The notes under the pieces were generated by a model. That model made no database searches, had not been told where the DNA came from, and was given only the letters and a program-made list of their open reading frames with translations. From Cordylochernes scorpioides (taxonomy: Eukaryota; Arthropoda; Arachnida; Pseudoscorpiones; Chernetidae), in assembly GCA_030710605.1 (NCBI GenBank), contig CP092863.1, positions 139,817,547 to 139,881,546 on the forward strand: DNA of 64,000 nt. The letters run 5' to 3'. The translations under genes were made by a program, and so were the position numbers. Positions 43,325 to 55,205 of this stretch are shown piece after piece. Within the stretch, counting starts at the first letter, position 1, and each line of letters begins with the position of its first letter.

Positions 43325-44149
43325 CTGGAATGCCGTTGTTGTTGTCGTGTCCAATAAAGAGCCTCAGATGTATCCATGTATCTCCATCACAGCAGCAGCA
43401 ATGTCCACTATCTTGGGTGTGTAAAGCTGCTGCTCTGGGTCTATGTCAAATTCCTGCAAGGCTGCGGCCATTGCTGGCTATGAGAATATGTGGGTAGGTG
43501 TAAGTTCCACACCAGGACAATTGTTGCATGCCCTATAGGTTATTGTGCCTTCTGAATGTATTGTCATTCCTTTATAGTGTTTTGTTCTAAGTCTTGTTAT
43601 AGTTTTTGTCATTTTTCTCTCAGAGTTTATTTCGCATTTTGATCTTTTCTTATTTATTGTTTAATTATCTTGTTTTTTGGCAAAGAATCAGCGTCAAATA
43701 ATGACATTTGTTCTTTCCTTTGGCTCAACTTTCTGGCTTCCTTTGCCAATTCAGATGCCATTTCATTACCCCCGATCCCAGCATGGGCAGGGATCCATTG
43801 TAGAATGCAGTTATTCTCCAATGGTTCCAGTTGGGTAAGTAACGAGTGTATTTTCCGTGTGATTTTAGTATTGCCCTTCTGAATTGCTTCTAGAGCGGAT
43901 ATGGAGTCGCTGTATATTAAATTTCCTTCTGCTTGATGCAGGGATGGATAGGCATACATCAAGGGCTTTCCAGATAGCCGTCAGTTCACAAGTGAAGTTT
44001 GACGAAATCTGTCCTGCTCCTTCTTTGATTTTGATGTGCGTTCCATCTTGCAGTATTATGTTAATTCCGGCCCCTCCATAACTCAGGGTAAGGTCTGAAG
44101 ATCCATCTGTATATGCTGTTAAAGGGGGTGGCCTAGCATTTTTAATCAA
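43325..44149 (-). pseudogene. Non-LTR retrotransposon 3' part: RNase H and C-terminus
   Basis: Minus strand. An RNase H domain begins LTAYTDGSSDLTLSYGGAGI, continues CELTAIWKALDV, then after a frameshift near 43880-43900 YSDSISALEAIQKG and WIPAHAGIGGNEMASELAKE; the Asp, Glu and Asp motifs and the AHxGI…N motif are visible. It ends with DIDPEQQLYTPK…, stop, GGCTCTTTATTGGACACGAC and (CAA)n, the same tail as at 31.1 kb. Probably the 3' end of the interrupted element whose EN and RT lie at 50.98-52.59 kb. Confidence 0.75.
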
Positions 44150-47100
44150 GAATTTGTACTATGAGGACATAGCCGTTAATATTTCAAACACATTAGACCT
44201 CGAAGCCCAAGATATCAAAGTCTACCTCAATCAAAACAAGGCCATCAACATATACAATATGTATCACCCTCCAAACAATAAACTTATTGACGATGGAACA
44301 AAGGCTCAATTTCTTACAGACAACTCTTATTGTAGGTGACCTTAATGCCAAAATCAACTATGGGGATGTTCCACGCTAAACCCAAGAGGCAAAATACTTT
44401 CAAACATATTTGACGACAATGCCATCATGTGCTTAAATGATGGGAATCCTACCCATCATTCATACAGCTATAATACTGCACAAGCCCTTGATATAAGTTT
44501 TTACTATCCTGACATTTTCCACAAATGCAAATAGCAAATATTAAAAAGTATTGTAAGTGATCATTTGCCTAATTTGATAGAAATTAGCACCAAGACCAAA
44601 ACCAGCTCAATTAAGAAAAATTCTGGAACTTCAAAAAGACTAATTGGATATCTTTCGAAAACACCATTATTAAAGCAGCCACAGTTTCAATACCAAGAGG
44701 TAATATTAAGAAATGGATTCCAAATTATACACACCAGGCAAAAAATATTCAAACACTTATAACTAAAAGAAATGAACTACAAAAAAGAGCACCCAAAACC
44801 AAACAAATTGTAGAACTGAACTGAACATTGTGAATGCAAAAATAAAAAGATTATACGTAAATGTGAAAAGGGAAAAATGGAAACAAACTTGTGAAAACCT
44901 GAACCCAAGAAACCCAAATACAAAACTTTGGAATTTGGCAAAACAAATTGACAGATCCCAGTCACAAACCGAAAAAAACTAATATGATTAAGAATACAGA
45001 TGGTACACCAGCAACTAATGACAAAATTGCTGGCCAATATTTTAGGTAATTCATATCAAATAAGTAGTAAAATCAAGGTTGAAACAAAGGCCCGAAGAAT
45101 TATTCATGACTGTAAAAATGTCACCAGTACTCATAATATTTTCCATGAAAAAAATCAATATGAAAGAGCTAGCTTATGCATTAGAAAACACTGACCTAAA
45201 CAAGACTCCTGGGCCAGATGGAATCCATGGCCGAATGATATCAAACTTGGGCAAAATTGGCAAAGAAAGACTTCTTAATATTTTCAATAACTCCTGGAAA
45301 ACTGGAAAATTGCCTCAAGACTGTAAAATGCAACAATAATTCCCATTTAAAACTTGACAAATCTGCTGATGACCCCAAAAACTACCGACCTATCTCCCTC
45401 ACAAGTATTTGCTGAAAATTAATGGAAAAAATTATACTCAGACGACTCACCTACCACCGACACAAGAAATCTCTTACCAGAAGAACAATATGGATTTAAG
45501 AAAGGAAATGGGGAAATAGAACAACTCTTATTTTTCACACAAAAGGTAAAAGATGTACAAAACAGAAAACCAACTAACCTCACAATAGCTGCTTTTTTAG
45601 ACCTTACACAAGCTTTTGATAAGGTATGGAAAAAACAAGTTAATTACAAAATTATACAAACATTTCAAAATTGATGGAAAAGCTATCACTTGGATAAATG
45701 ATTCCCTTAAAAATAGATACATCAGGGTCAAATATAATGGCACTCTATCTAAAACCTTCAAATTGTTTCAAGGATTACCACAAGGATCAGTCCTTAGCCC
45801 AACTCTCTTCACCCTATTTATTGCAGGCATAGAAGAAAAATGTTCACATAAAACCAATATTGGACTTTTCGCTGATGACATTATTCTATGGAGCAGCAAA
45901 ACTAACTGGAAAAAAGCTGAAAGAGATTTGAACAAGACTCTTCTCCACCTAGAAAAAATTGCTAATAAACATAAATTAGAATTTAACCCCCAAAAATCTG
46001 AAACCTGTCTTTTTACTACCGATAAGAAACTATACAAAATAAGACCAAATATTATTCTGAAAGAACAACAATTGCAATATAATAAACATCCTAAATATCT
46101 CGGCTACACCCTGGATCCAGACATTAACTCCAGTAAACATATTGAAGGAGTTGTTAGAAAAGGAAGAGACCGACTAAAAATCTTGAAATGTATTTCAGGA
46201 AGAGTGGGGAGCTGAAGCAACAACATTAAAATTAACTTACACATCTCTAATGAGACCTATCTTGGAATATGGATATCAAATCTATGGTACAGCATCTGAA
46301 ACAAATCTAAAATCACTGGAAAGGATACAACTAAATGCAGCTAGAATTATTACAGGTCTTCGAAATACCTGCCCTAATAATATTGTACTTTACGAGGCAG
46401 ACATTATGCCCTTAAAGGATAGAAGAAGCTACAATCTGCCAAAATATAAAAACAAAATCAAGAGTTATGAAAACAAACACAGAACTTTCAATTACATACT
46501 TAATTGGGAATCCAATATAAGACTCAAAAAAGAAGGCCCTCTCCACCTGGCCAAAAGAAATGGATTTTTAAAATATAAAGTGGAAAAATATTATTTAGCA
46601 GAAAAAATAACTCCATGCGAATCACTAACAAAATGTTATTTTTAATGCCACTTTAAATGAACCCACCAACAAACAATACCAAAATCCAGAATACTTAAAA
46701 CAATTATCATTAGAAATAATTAATAAAATTCCTAAAAAAATGTAATAACTATCTATACCGATGGTAGCAGAGACGAGTTGGGACACACTGACAGTGACTC
46801 TCTCATTAAAACCACAAATGGCAATGAGAAAATAAACAGAAGAAACCCAGATTTTTGCTCAGTCTTCAGATCCGAACTTATAGCCATCTATGAAGCCTTA
46901 AAATCCATCAGAAACACTAAACATCACGATATATGGATTCTTACTGATAGTAGAAGTGCCATACAACACTTGAGTCACACAAGGGAACTTAGAGACAAAG
47001 TAAGCAGGAACATAATTGGTTATCTCCAAAAACTCTCAATACCTCAAAAATTCACCTTCAATGGATACCCTTACATGTTAGCATTGAAGGCAATGAAGCT

Positions 47101-47455
47101 GCTGATGCGCTAGCGAAAAAAGGCACAAAAGAACCCTTACTACAGAAAAATAAGCTTACTTTTAAAGAAATAGAAACAGTAGCCAAAACAAAAATAAACA
47201 AGAACTGGAGGATCCCACTTAAGCACAGTTGGTACACCCTAGAAGCAGATGGCCACCCAGACCTTTCGGTCCACAAGCCGGCATCCGAAGCATGCCCTTC
47301 GCTGCTATTCTGTTCAACTCATAAGCCAAGTAACGGTATCCAAGCTAGAGCTTGGACATTGTACCTGGAAACACCACCTCCCAGACAACGTGTCTGGAAG
47401 GATTTCTATACCGGTGGCCTTTAAACACAGCAAAAGAGGAAACTATCTACTGTGT
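44150..47455 (+). pseudogene. Non-LTR retrotransposon (I/Jockey-like), broken EN-RT-RNase H
   Basis: Plus strand, several frames. 44154-44540: end of an AP endonuclease (INIYNMYHPPNN, then GDLNAK). 45079-45339: RT start (NKTPGPDGIHGRMISNLG). 45380-45620: NYRPISLTS, QYGFKKGN and AFLDLTQAFDKVW. 45616-46215: GLPQGSVLSPTLF and LFADDIILWS, the catalytic FADD. 46250-46645: thumb (ILEYGYQIYG, RIITGLRNTC). 46760-47113: RNase H (RSELIAIYEALKSIRN, LTDSRSAIQHLSH). About 47330 a KLELGHCTWKHHL-type C-terminus. Many stops and frameshifts; non-functional. It splits a minus-strand element of related type. Confidence 0.85.
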
Positions 47456-49790
47456 CCAGCAGGGACCGCGGGAAGGTGGCCCCCGGTTGACTCTGTTAAC
47501 TCACAGTTGAGGAAAAGCTCAGATGCCACGTCGTGGGCTTTCTCAAGAAGCTTGCTGTGGTTTCTCAGCAGCTTACTCTCGATCGCGCCCCTCGCCCTCC
47601 TTCTCTCTTCCTGTACACCCACTACCCTTGGACAATCCAAGACGTAGTGGCGTGTATCCACATCCCTTTCTTCATAGACGCAATCAGGGTTTCTCTTAAT
47701 TTTAAATCTGTGGAGACTTGGGGAAGAGCCCATGTCCCGAACTACCCTAATGAATTTGTGGGACATTACCTTACAGAGGTACTTGGGTGTTGTTACCCAA
47801 TTGAATACCTCTCTCCCTTCACACTTTTCCTCCATCTGTCCAACCATAAGTCCTGGACGTGCCCCCTGATCCTCCTATAAACTTCTTTCTTGGTCACTGG
47901 GGTCCTCAGTGATCTACCTCTAAAGCATCCTGCCTTAGCGAGCCTGTCTGCGAACTCATTACCTTCGATGAGGCTGTGTCCCCTAACCCTCTGGAGCCCG
48001 CGTTATCATCTCCAGCTCCTGGATTATTTGATGCGCGAGTTGCCCTTTCACCAGATTGATGGCGACGAGGGCCGACATACAATCTGAATAGAGGCGGTCC
48101 GGGCTGAAGTTCTTCTCGGCACACACTCTGAGGGCTACCCTGATCGCAACCAGCTCGGCTGGAAAGACCAATTCGTCCACTCTGAGTGTTAAGCTTTCTT
48201 GGAAGATCAGCTCTCCATTAGTGAAAATCACTACTCCAGCTCCAGTATTGGTTCCAGACTTACTACCATCAGTGAAAACCTCCGTGTCAATCCCTGTCGG
48301 CCCTCCAGGACTCCAATTCCACTTTGGCAACCACTGCGGAGGCTTCCTTGGGTCCCTCTTCCATTCCAGGGCACCCGCTTCAAGTCCCAGGGCATCTTCC
48401 CTGTTCTCCCAGATCTTCTGTCTGATGGTCTCCTTCTCTAGTTTCAATCCCAGGGGAATAAGCCCAGCGAGGACCAAAAAGGCCTCACTGCTGGTAGTGC
48501 GATATCCCCCTGTGATTCTGAGTGCCGCTGTCCTCTGCACGCTCTCTAGAGTTTTTGCCACCTTCTGATCCCTGTTATAGCAGGATTGGCTCGACACAGG
48601 AGAGGCAGAGGTTCCTAAAAATAGTACCCTCCTTCTCCCCCCCCCCCTATTGAGAGCCAACCAGGACAGGCCTGCACAACGCCTCCCTGCCTCTCGTCAC
48701 CATCTCCTCCGCCTAGTATTGCCAACCCATCTTGTCATCAATGACAACCCCCAGGATGGTCATCCTATTGACCAACGCTACCCTCCGTCCTTTCATCCGG
48801 ATAGCCGGCTTGTGCTCCCATTTGATCCCTTTCCTTTTAGTTCTTATGTCCCTAGGCTTAAAGCTGAGGGCTTTAGTTTTGGAGACATTGAACTTAAGGC
48901 CAGAGTCATGGGCCCAGTTCGAGAGGATTTGGAGAGAAGCTTCAACACACTTCTCAGCCTTCGCTCTCGAAGCAGCCTCAATGATGAGGAACTGGTCGTC
49001 AGCATTGAGAACCAGCCAGGCTCCCTCAGGTAGCTCCTCCTGGAAAACGGTGTTTACCAGGATATTCCACATAATAGGTCCGCATCAAGAGCCCTGGGGG
49101 CAACCCCTAGCACAGTTTATTTCCAACTTCCGCCCACCAAAACTGAGGCTAATCCGTCTATCCCTCAGGAAGTCACGAACCAAGCTGCACAAATTATCAG
49201 GACAACCCATGTCCATCAAATTTCATCAGCTTGTTCCAGCTCATGGAGTTGAACGCGCCATCAATGTCCAGGGCCACGAGAAGAACCCAAGCACCCTTAT
49301 TTAAGCCCATCTCAACCCCCTCTAACACATCGTTCAGAGCCGTGGTTGTGGAGTTCCCTTCCCTAAAACCATGTTGGAAAGAGGAAAGGAGCTCATTACT
49401 CTCTAGCCAGTGCTTCAGTCGCTGAGCTAGTAGGCTATCCAGGACCATACCTAGACACACTAGTAAAGAAAGCGGACGATAATCATTAGGAGAATTACCC
49501 TTTCTACCAGACTTTTCGAGAAGCACTACTCGGGCAACCTTCTATGCCTCAGGAAAAGTACCAGTGTCCAGGCACCTATTGAAAAACCTGGCAAGAAATG
49601 ATGGGTGCATTCTTAACAGGGCTTTCACGACCGTGTTATCGATCCCTTCGGGACCAGGAGATTTCCTTTTCCCGAACTTGAAAGCCGTCAGTTTCACCTC
49701 ATTCTCAGAAAAGGGCGGATCCACCAAACCACAAGTGGTCAGAGAGATCTCGTCCTCTGGTTCCTCGTTTCCGAAGTGCCGATCCAAGTT
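47440..49790 (-). pseudogene. Non-LTR retrotransposon (R1-like), RT-RNase H, 5' truncated
   Basis: Minus strand from 49790 down. RT entry: FKFGKRKSPGPEGIDNTVVK. 49197-49526: NDYRPLSLLVCLGMVLDSLL, FQHGFREGNST, VALDIDGAFNSMSW. 48713-49072: CGP..WNILVN, LNADDQFLI with the catalytic ADD, FNVSKTKALSF. 47983-48660: thumb (LRITGGYRTTSSEAFLVLAG) and RNase H (EVFTDGSKSGTNTGAGVVIF, FPAELVAIRVALRVC). 47443-47847: C-terminal region with HYVLDCP. Frameshifts separate most segments. EN and ORF1 are missing. Confidence 0.85.
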
Positions 49791-49794
49791 GTTT

Positions 49795-50115
49795 TTATTT
49801 TATCTTCTGCTTTCGAGCGAGTAGGTCTAGAACACATTCTCTCTGAATTTTCGCATTGTTGGTGGATGAAACAGCACCAGTGATTATTTTGGCCGCTTTT
49901 GCTTGAACACTGTCTAGTCTTACTTTTAGTGATGAGCTTGAGGGAGCCCAGACCGGTGTTGCATATTCCATTATCGGCCTTATTAAGGTGATATATGTTG
50001 TTCTGAGAATTCTGGGGTTTCTCCCCAATTTGTTTCACATAGCCATCTCAGAATGTTTAGTTTTCTGGTAGCTCTATTTGAGGTGCTAATTATGTGTTTG
50101 AAAATTCCGATTCCT
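49795..50115 (-). pseudogene. Non-LTR retrotransposon RT thumb fragment
   Basis: Minus strand: RKLNILRWLCETNWG, then RILRTTYITLIRPIMEYATP, VWAPSSSS and AKAAKIITGAVSSTNN. It is the piece expected after the RT palm of the element at 51.0-52.6 kb, separated from it by the 0.9 kb insertion at 50.12-51.04 kb and from its RNase H by the elements at 44.15-49.79 kb. Confidence 0.7.
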
Positions 50116-50121
50116 CATCAA

Positions 50122-51035
50122 TGACAGTAAAAATAATTTTATTGACATCTTGTAAATACATACAAAGTGCACAGTCTGCACTATTTAAAAAAATATATAA
50201 TATGCATTATATACATGTGATATCTTGGGACCTCTGGGACCAGTGTTACCTGATGCTAGACGAACCTCGATGTCAACTCTACCGCGCAGTCGTGGTGGAA
50301 GGCGACACAGCTGGGCCAAAGGTGAAATAAGCAAATAGAGATTCCACTTAGAAGCGTCTGAACGTCAAGAAGGAATGGGACGAGGAGATTTCTGGCAGGA
50401 AAGGGTTTACCTTTTATCCGAGCGTCCGGTGGACAGGGACTGGAACGAAGACTAACTAAGGACTGACTAACTGAGGATCGGGGCCTCCTTTTATAGCTGA
50501 GCTGGGTCCGAACAGGTCACTGCTATTTTCTGACGTAAACAGGGGGGGGGGGGAGTTTTATTATCCAGGAGGGCCACGACCTCGTAAAAGTTGGACTGGG
50601 TTTGCTAGGCCTTCTCTCCTATTTTCACCTATGCCTGATTAGTTTTAACCTTAATTTTCTCCTGTTAGTCTCCATTCCTTCTATCTGTACAGTTGCTATA
50701 CTTTATTAGATTCTTACGCGGTACAGATTGATGTTAGTTGAGGCTTTCTATTTGCAGTAAATAAGAAGTTATATACAATTACGTGGTGGAACATGTGGTA
50801 GTAGATATCTGGACTATTTACAACAATTCCATGGTCTTAAATCATCACATACACTATGTACAATGAATATGGCGCCTCTGCCAGCGCTGCAGAGTTTGGT
50901 GGAGAATCGCCAGTGGGTCTCCAGCGACACCACGCATTTTGCGATCTACGATGAATACCTAGATCGCGTACTTCGCCGCTTAGGAGATGGTGATGGCGCG
51001 GTCCTCGAGACCAACTGGAAAGATCCAGGACTGCA
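50122..51035 (-). mobile_element. Putative solo LTR inserted in a LINE
   Basis: 914 bp bounded TG…CA on either strand. Read on the minus strand it has TATAAAAG (50488-50495), a GT-rich start region and AATAAA near its end (50138-50143), the layout of an LTR. The plus strand contains a 74-codon frame (RQWVSSDTTHFAIYDEYLDR) that I do not recognise and a poly-G run at 50542-50552. No target duplication was found, so the limits and identity are uncertain. Its terminal part recurs at 1-76. Confidence 0.45.
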
Positions 51036-52590
51036 GTATCACACGTTCTTCCTTCTTCGGAAATTCTCCATTGACCCAAACCTTTAACCTTCTTCCCCTT
51101 AAGAAGTCTGCAATCCAGGTTAAGGTTTCTCCTCTTACTCCGATGTTGTGCAGCTTTTCACGTAATTTCTCCCTCCACACTCGATCAAAAGCTGAGGTCA
51201 TATCAAGGAATATAGCCATGGTCTTTTTGGCGGTTTTTCCTGGAAAGAATCTATTATTGATTGACAGAAGTAGAACAGTTGATCAGTCGTACAGTGCTGG
51301 GATCTATAGGCAGTTTGGTAGAAGTTTATTTTATTATTGTTAGTGAGCCAGACTATGAGCCTAGAGTGGATAATTCGTTCTGTTATTTCACAAAGTATGC
51401 TGGTGAGAGCAATTGGCCGATAGTTCTTGGATTCCTTGGCATCTTTGTTTGGTTTCAGTATTGGCACAGTAATTGATATCTTCCAATTCTTTGGTAGTTC
51501 ACCAGTTTACCATGAAATGTTCAGTATTCGTAGGAGTTGTTTATTAGCTTTGTCTTCAAAGTGTTTAATCATTTGACCAAAGATTAGATTATCTCTTGGT
51601 GACCTCTTAGATTTTTTTATTGATGAGTTTAGCTCATTCAGTGTGAAGTCTCTCGAGAAAATATCTTGTTGATGGAAGTTTCTTGCTTGTTTAACTAACT
51701 GGTTTATATTATTTTTAGAGTCCTGTCTTCAATCGTATATTTGAGTATGGAAGTGCTTGAAAGATATTCAGCAATTATGTTAGTCATCTGTTTGTTCTCG
51801 TTCTCGCTGTTCTATTCATATCGGTTAGAGTATTGGAGGATTGGTGTTGGTTTTGATTATTTTCTAACACTCTAATCATATTCCAGTGTTGGCTGTCCTT
51901 TCTTGGATCCATTTTTTCGCAGAACTCTGCCATTTTTCTCTTGTTTGCATATCCAAATTTCTTGTTCTATTTTGTGACTAATTTCAATGTGTTACTTTCT
52001 CTTTTCTTCTGTTTTATTTTTTTAAAGAAGTTCATTGATATTGTCTCTCTCTGCAATCACTGCCTCGATGTTGTGGTCCTTCCAGTAAGGTATCCACAGG
52101 TCTAACGTCTCCTTCTAGGTATCGATGCTTTTGCAGCTTTTGATATATTCGAATAGAAGTTTTCCAAGTTTTTGTCAAGCGTTCTGTAATTCAATTTTTC
52201 GTTGCACAGTTCTTCAAGCTTTTCTGTGAATTTTTTTTTCAAGTCGGCTTTCCTAAAGTTCCATGTTCTTTTATTCTGTTGGACATTCTCAATTTTGAAG
52301 TTTAGGGTTGTTAAAATTGGTCTGTGGTCACTGATTGCACCTCTCAGGATTTCCCATTGTGTTGTGGGTGCGATGTTGAAATTTATCGCTGTGATGTCTA
52401 TTGCGGATTCTGTGCCTGTCGACTTGGATAGATAGGTGTTCTCTTCCTTATTTAATGATGTAAGGTCGAGGTCGGTGACCTTTGTTATCCTGGACAGATG
52501 ATCCCCAAGTTGAAGTTTTGGCGTTAAAATCGCCGAGTATGATTGTGATATCCGAAGAGGCTTCACTTAATGTCTCTATTGTGTGTACCC
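51036..52590 (-). pseudogene. Non-LTR retrotransposon, endonuclease and RT N-terminal part
   Basis: Minus strand. The endonuclease has IILGDFNAKTSTWGS (near 52540), then GAISDHRPILTTLNFKI (near 52330) and FRKADLKKKF. RT: PILKPNKDAKESKNYRPIAL, TSILCEITERIIHSRL, then after a frameshift MTSAFDRVWREKLREKLHNI and WIADFLRGRRLKVWVNGEFP. The conserved GDFN and SDHRPI motifs identify an AP endonuclease. The region 51480-52100 is frame-broken. The 5' end stops where the transposase begins. Confidence 0.8.
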
Positions 52591-53330
52591 ATACAAAATT
52601 CAAAGATATAACGAACTGAAAGTTGGCGATTTTGAGATGCGTCAAGAATTCGCTGCATGGGTTTTTCCGGCAAATGGATATTGATGAAAACTGGCTGTCG
52701 AATGTTCTGTGGACAGATGATGCTCACTTTTCTCTAAACGGAGAATCTAACATTCAAAACAGCCGCTTTTGGGCAACAGAAAACCCTAGGATTTTTACAG
52801 AAATGCCACTTTATCAGCCTAGAGTTACAGTTTTGGGTGGGTTCACTTCTTCTTTTATTATTGGGCCATTTTTCTTTGAAAAATCAATGGAAGAACTTTT
52901 AAAACCGTTTTTTGTAACTGGTGAACGTTATGTTCATATGGGGTATTCCCATATTGCAGGGAAAAAGCACTAAGCGAAATAACATTCATGAAAGTTGGAG
53001 GACCTCCTCATATCTCCCGAGGTACCAAACAATTGCTGAAGAATACGTTCGTTGAAAATCGTGTGATAAGTCGCCACTTTATATACCAGTGGCCTCCAAG
53101 ATCACCAGACTTGACGCCATGCGATTTTTGTTTATGGGGGGTACATTAAATCGTGTTTTTCGATGCTGGCCTACCACATTGGCCATGTTGAAGGCTTCTA
53201 TCAGATGGCACGTTTTATCAATTTCAACAGATATGTTATTTAATGCTGTCCATTCTGTCATTTATCGTCTGCAGGCGGTGATTGAGAATGAAGGGTGCCA
53301 CATTGAGCAAGGATTGTGACCTAATACAAG
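52591..53330 (+). pseudogene. Mariner-like (DDE) transposase remnant
   Basis: Plus strand. YNELKVGDFEMRQEFAAWV, frameshift near 52665, then QMDIDENWLSNVLWTDDAHF and FWATENPRIFTEMPLYQP with the second-Asp motif WTDDAHF. After a further break: HFIYQWPPRSPDLTPCDF with the third catalytic position (RSPDLTPCDF.LWG) near 53100, and a C-terminus VIENEGCHIEQG. The N-terminal helix-turn-helix part is missing at the LINE junction. Its position and strand suit a transposon bounded by the inverted repeats at 42780 and 54230. Confidence 0.8.
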
Positions 53331-53758
53331 AGAGAAGGCAGTTACCTCATGTGTTATATAAGCTGCCATGTATTATATTATCTACCAATATTTTGCAGCT
53401 CTTTGTGTGGGATATGGGGATAATAAATGCTGTCCTCACATCTTGACTCTTTTTTTTTTTTTTGTGAACAGTAATATTTTGTTTGTCATTTGCTCACATA
53501 TTATTTCGTGCAAACCAGAGTGTTATAACTTCTCGAATAACATTGGTGCACACAATTTTTCCCCTTATGTTTAGTTTTTCGCTTTTCGCTCATTAGAAGA
53601 AATAGCATAAGGAATATTTTCTGTACACCAATAACTTTAGAAATTTTGTGCAAAAAAATAATACAAAATGATTTTACTACCACGTTTTTCAACGCAAAAG
53701 GTCGATTTGAAAAATATTTTTATTTGAGGGGACACATTTTTTAAAATTGGGTACAGTA
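53331..53758 (+). other. 3' region of the mariner-like element
   Basis: AT-rich DNA between the transposase stop and the right inverted repeat; nothing else recognised. Confidence 0.5.
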
Positions 53759-54230
53759 TGAGAGAGAGTTGAATTAAAAATATTAGAAATTTATTATCTT
53801 CGGAAACACAAACCGTATCTAAAATATCATTTTTTTGCTACATGTTTTAATTTGCATTTACCTATTTTACATATCTCTGATTGTATTTAAAAATTGTTAA
53901 CCAATTCTTCATAATTTTATTGAAGTGGTGTTTTATTAATTTGTTATTTGATGTTATTAGGGTTCTTTCCTGGTATTCAAAAAGGAAAAATACGTGTCGA
54001 TCAGTTACATTTTTCAATTTATCAAACAATTTGGCTGCTGAATCTCTGATTTTGGTAGTGCGCCATCTGGCGAATAAAATTGTAACTAAAATCAATTTCG
54101 AATTTTTCATTATTTGCCATAAAAAATCCCATTGCATCCTGAACACAATGGTGTTTACCGCATTGCTCTAGCGCAAATATTCGCGGAGTTATTAATTTTT
54201 AAAATAGTGCGGGACTTTTGGATCACCCTG
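53759..54230 (-). repeat. Right terminal inverted repeat of the mariner-like element
   Basis: Reverse complement of 42780-43258; it ends GGGACTTTTGGATCACCCTG followed by TA. Confidence 0.85.
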
Positions 54231-54239
54231 TATATATAT

Positions 54240-54373
54240 GGGTTGGCCAAATATCAGGGAACAGGTTAAATCAATGTTTAGTTGATTTCTGTTCCACCAG
54301 ATGGCCCTCTTCCTTCTGTAAAGCACATGTGCTCCTGGTCAGGATATGCCATTTTTATTTTTAATATATATAT
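54240..54373 (+). repeat. F5 single arm
   Basis: GGGTTGGCCAAATATCAGGG, then TTCCACCAGATGGCCCTC and GGTCAGGATATGCC, ending in (TA)n. It directly abuts the mariner-like element through (TA)n. Confidence 0.7.
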
Positions 54374-54490
54374 ACATGGTTATTTATTTGTTGTACCTTA
54401 CCATAAAAAAAATAATGCCATTATAAAAAGGGTAAAGTTGCCTTGAGTGACCAATGCTATGTGAATACGGTAGAAAAGTTGCATACCGAC

Positions 54491-54639
54491 CTTGTACAAT
54501 GAGCTGGATCTTAGTTTCATCTTGTCCATAGGCGTTTGATGCCTTACAGGTGTAGAGTGCGGAGTCACTACGGAGAGCCGGTTCTATGCTCATTTCGGAT
54601 TTGGTGAGGTTCCCGTTGGCAGTTTCCTTTCTCTTGTAC
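54491..54639 (-). CDS. Dscam-family exon: end of an Ig domain (Ig9-like)
   Basis: Acceptor TGATGGCAG|G, donor TACAAG|GTCGGT; phase 2 in and phase 1 out. The product is YKRKETANGNLTKSEMSIEP, ALRSDSALYTCKASNAYGQD and ETKIQLIVQ. 'RSDSALYTC.ASNAYGQDE' is the E-F-G region of an I-set Ig domain with the conserved Asp-x-Ala-x-Tyr-x-Cys. In Dscam this Ig immediately precedes FNIII-1, and here the next exon starts (E)PPDRPKD. The GTCGGT donor is weak; GTATGC three bases on would break the phase. The first half of the Ig domain was not found to the right. Confidence 0.85.
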
Positions 54640-54824
54640 CTGCCATCACACACAGGTGATATATATACATATTTACACATACATATACATATGAGGGATG
54701 TAGTGATATTTTGTCGTGATATTTGTTTATTTCTGAATATATTTAAAGAAACCCCTTCTAATTAGTAAATATGTAAATACTTTTTTAGTTTAATATTATA
54801 TAATAATATATATATATATATCTA

Positions 54825-55159
54825 AAGAGACAAAGGTCGCCTCTCCCGTCAAAATAGACGTCAAAACTAGACGCCATCTATTGACCGTCGCCGCAAACTA
54901 GCGGCCTCGGGTCGGTGACAAAGCCACAACACCAGCTTTGGCAAACGGAAAAGCGTCCACCTAGAGACCATGGTTTCGGGCTAATGGCCCTCGTCAGTCA
55001 AGTCACGCCTATTGCCAAAGCTGGTGTTGTGGCTTTGTCACCGACCCGAGGCCGCTAGTTTGCGGAGACGGTCAATAGATGGCGTCTAGTTTTGACGTCT
55101 ATTTTGACGGGAGAGGCGACCATTGTCTCTTTTGATCAATATCCTCCCGGCAAAATTTC

Positions 55160-55166
<7 letters not shown>
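54825..55166. repeat. HH family inverted pair
   Basis: Left arm GTCGCCTCTCCCGTCAAAAT … CTCGTCAGTC, inverted arm GCCAAAGCTGGTGTTGTGGC … GGGAGAGGCGACC, between (TA)n tracts. The minus-strand hammerhead (54954-55000) has an intact core and stem II; the junction removed most of the pairing partner of stem I. Confidence 0.75.

Positions 55167-55200
<34 letters not shown>

Positions 55201-55205
<5 letters not shown>

Larger units (their letters stand above)
42780..54230 (+). mobile_element. Composite: 11.45 kb mariner-like element with nested LINEs
   Basis: The two 0.47 kb inverted repeats face each other, are flanked by TA, and enclose a broken plus-strand DDE transposase plus about 9.3 kb of non-LTR fragments. 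I infer one transposon that received a minus-strand LINE, which in turn received a plus-strand LINE, an R1-like LINE and a solo-LTR-like insert. Alternatively the two ends are independent insertions of an inverted-repeat MITE; the transposase next to the right repeat argues against that. It sits entirely inside the Dscam intron between the Ig and FNIII-1 exons. Confidence 0.6.

Noticed and set aside
50863-51087. Plus-strand 74-codon frame with natural-looking composition
   Set aside because: Unrecognised; it lies antisense within a TE-like insertion and ends in LINE sequence. Not called as a gene, though host origin cannot be excluded.
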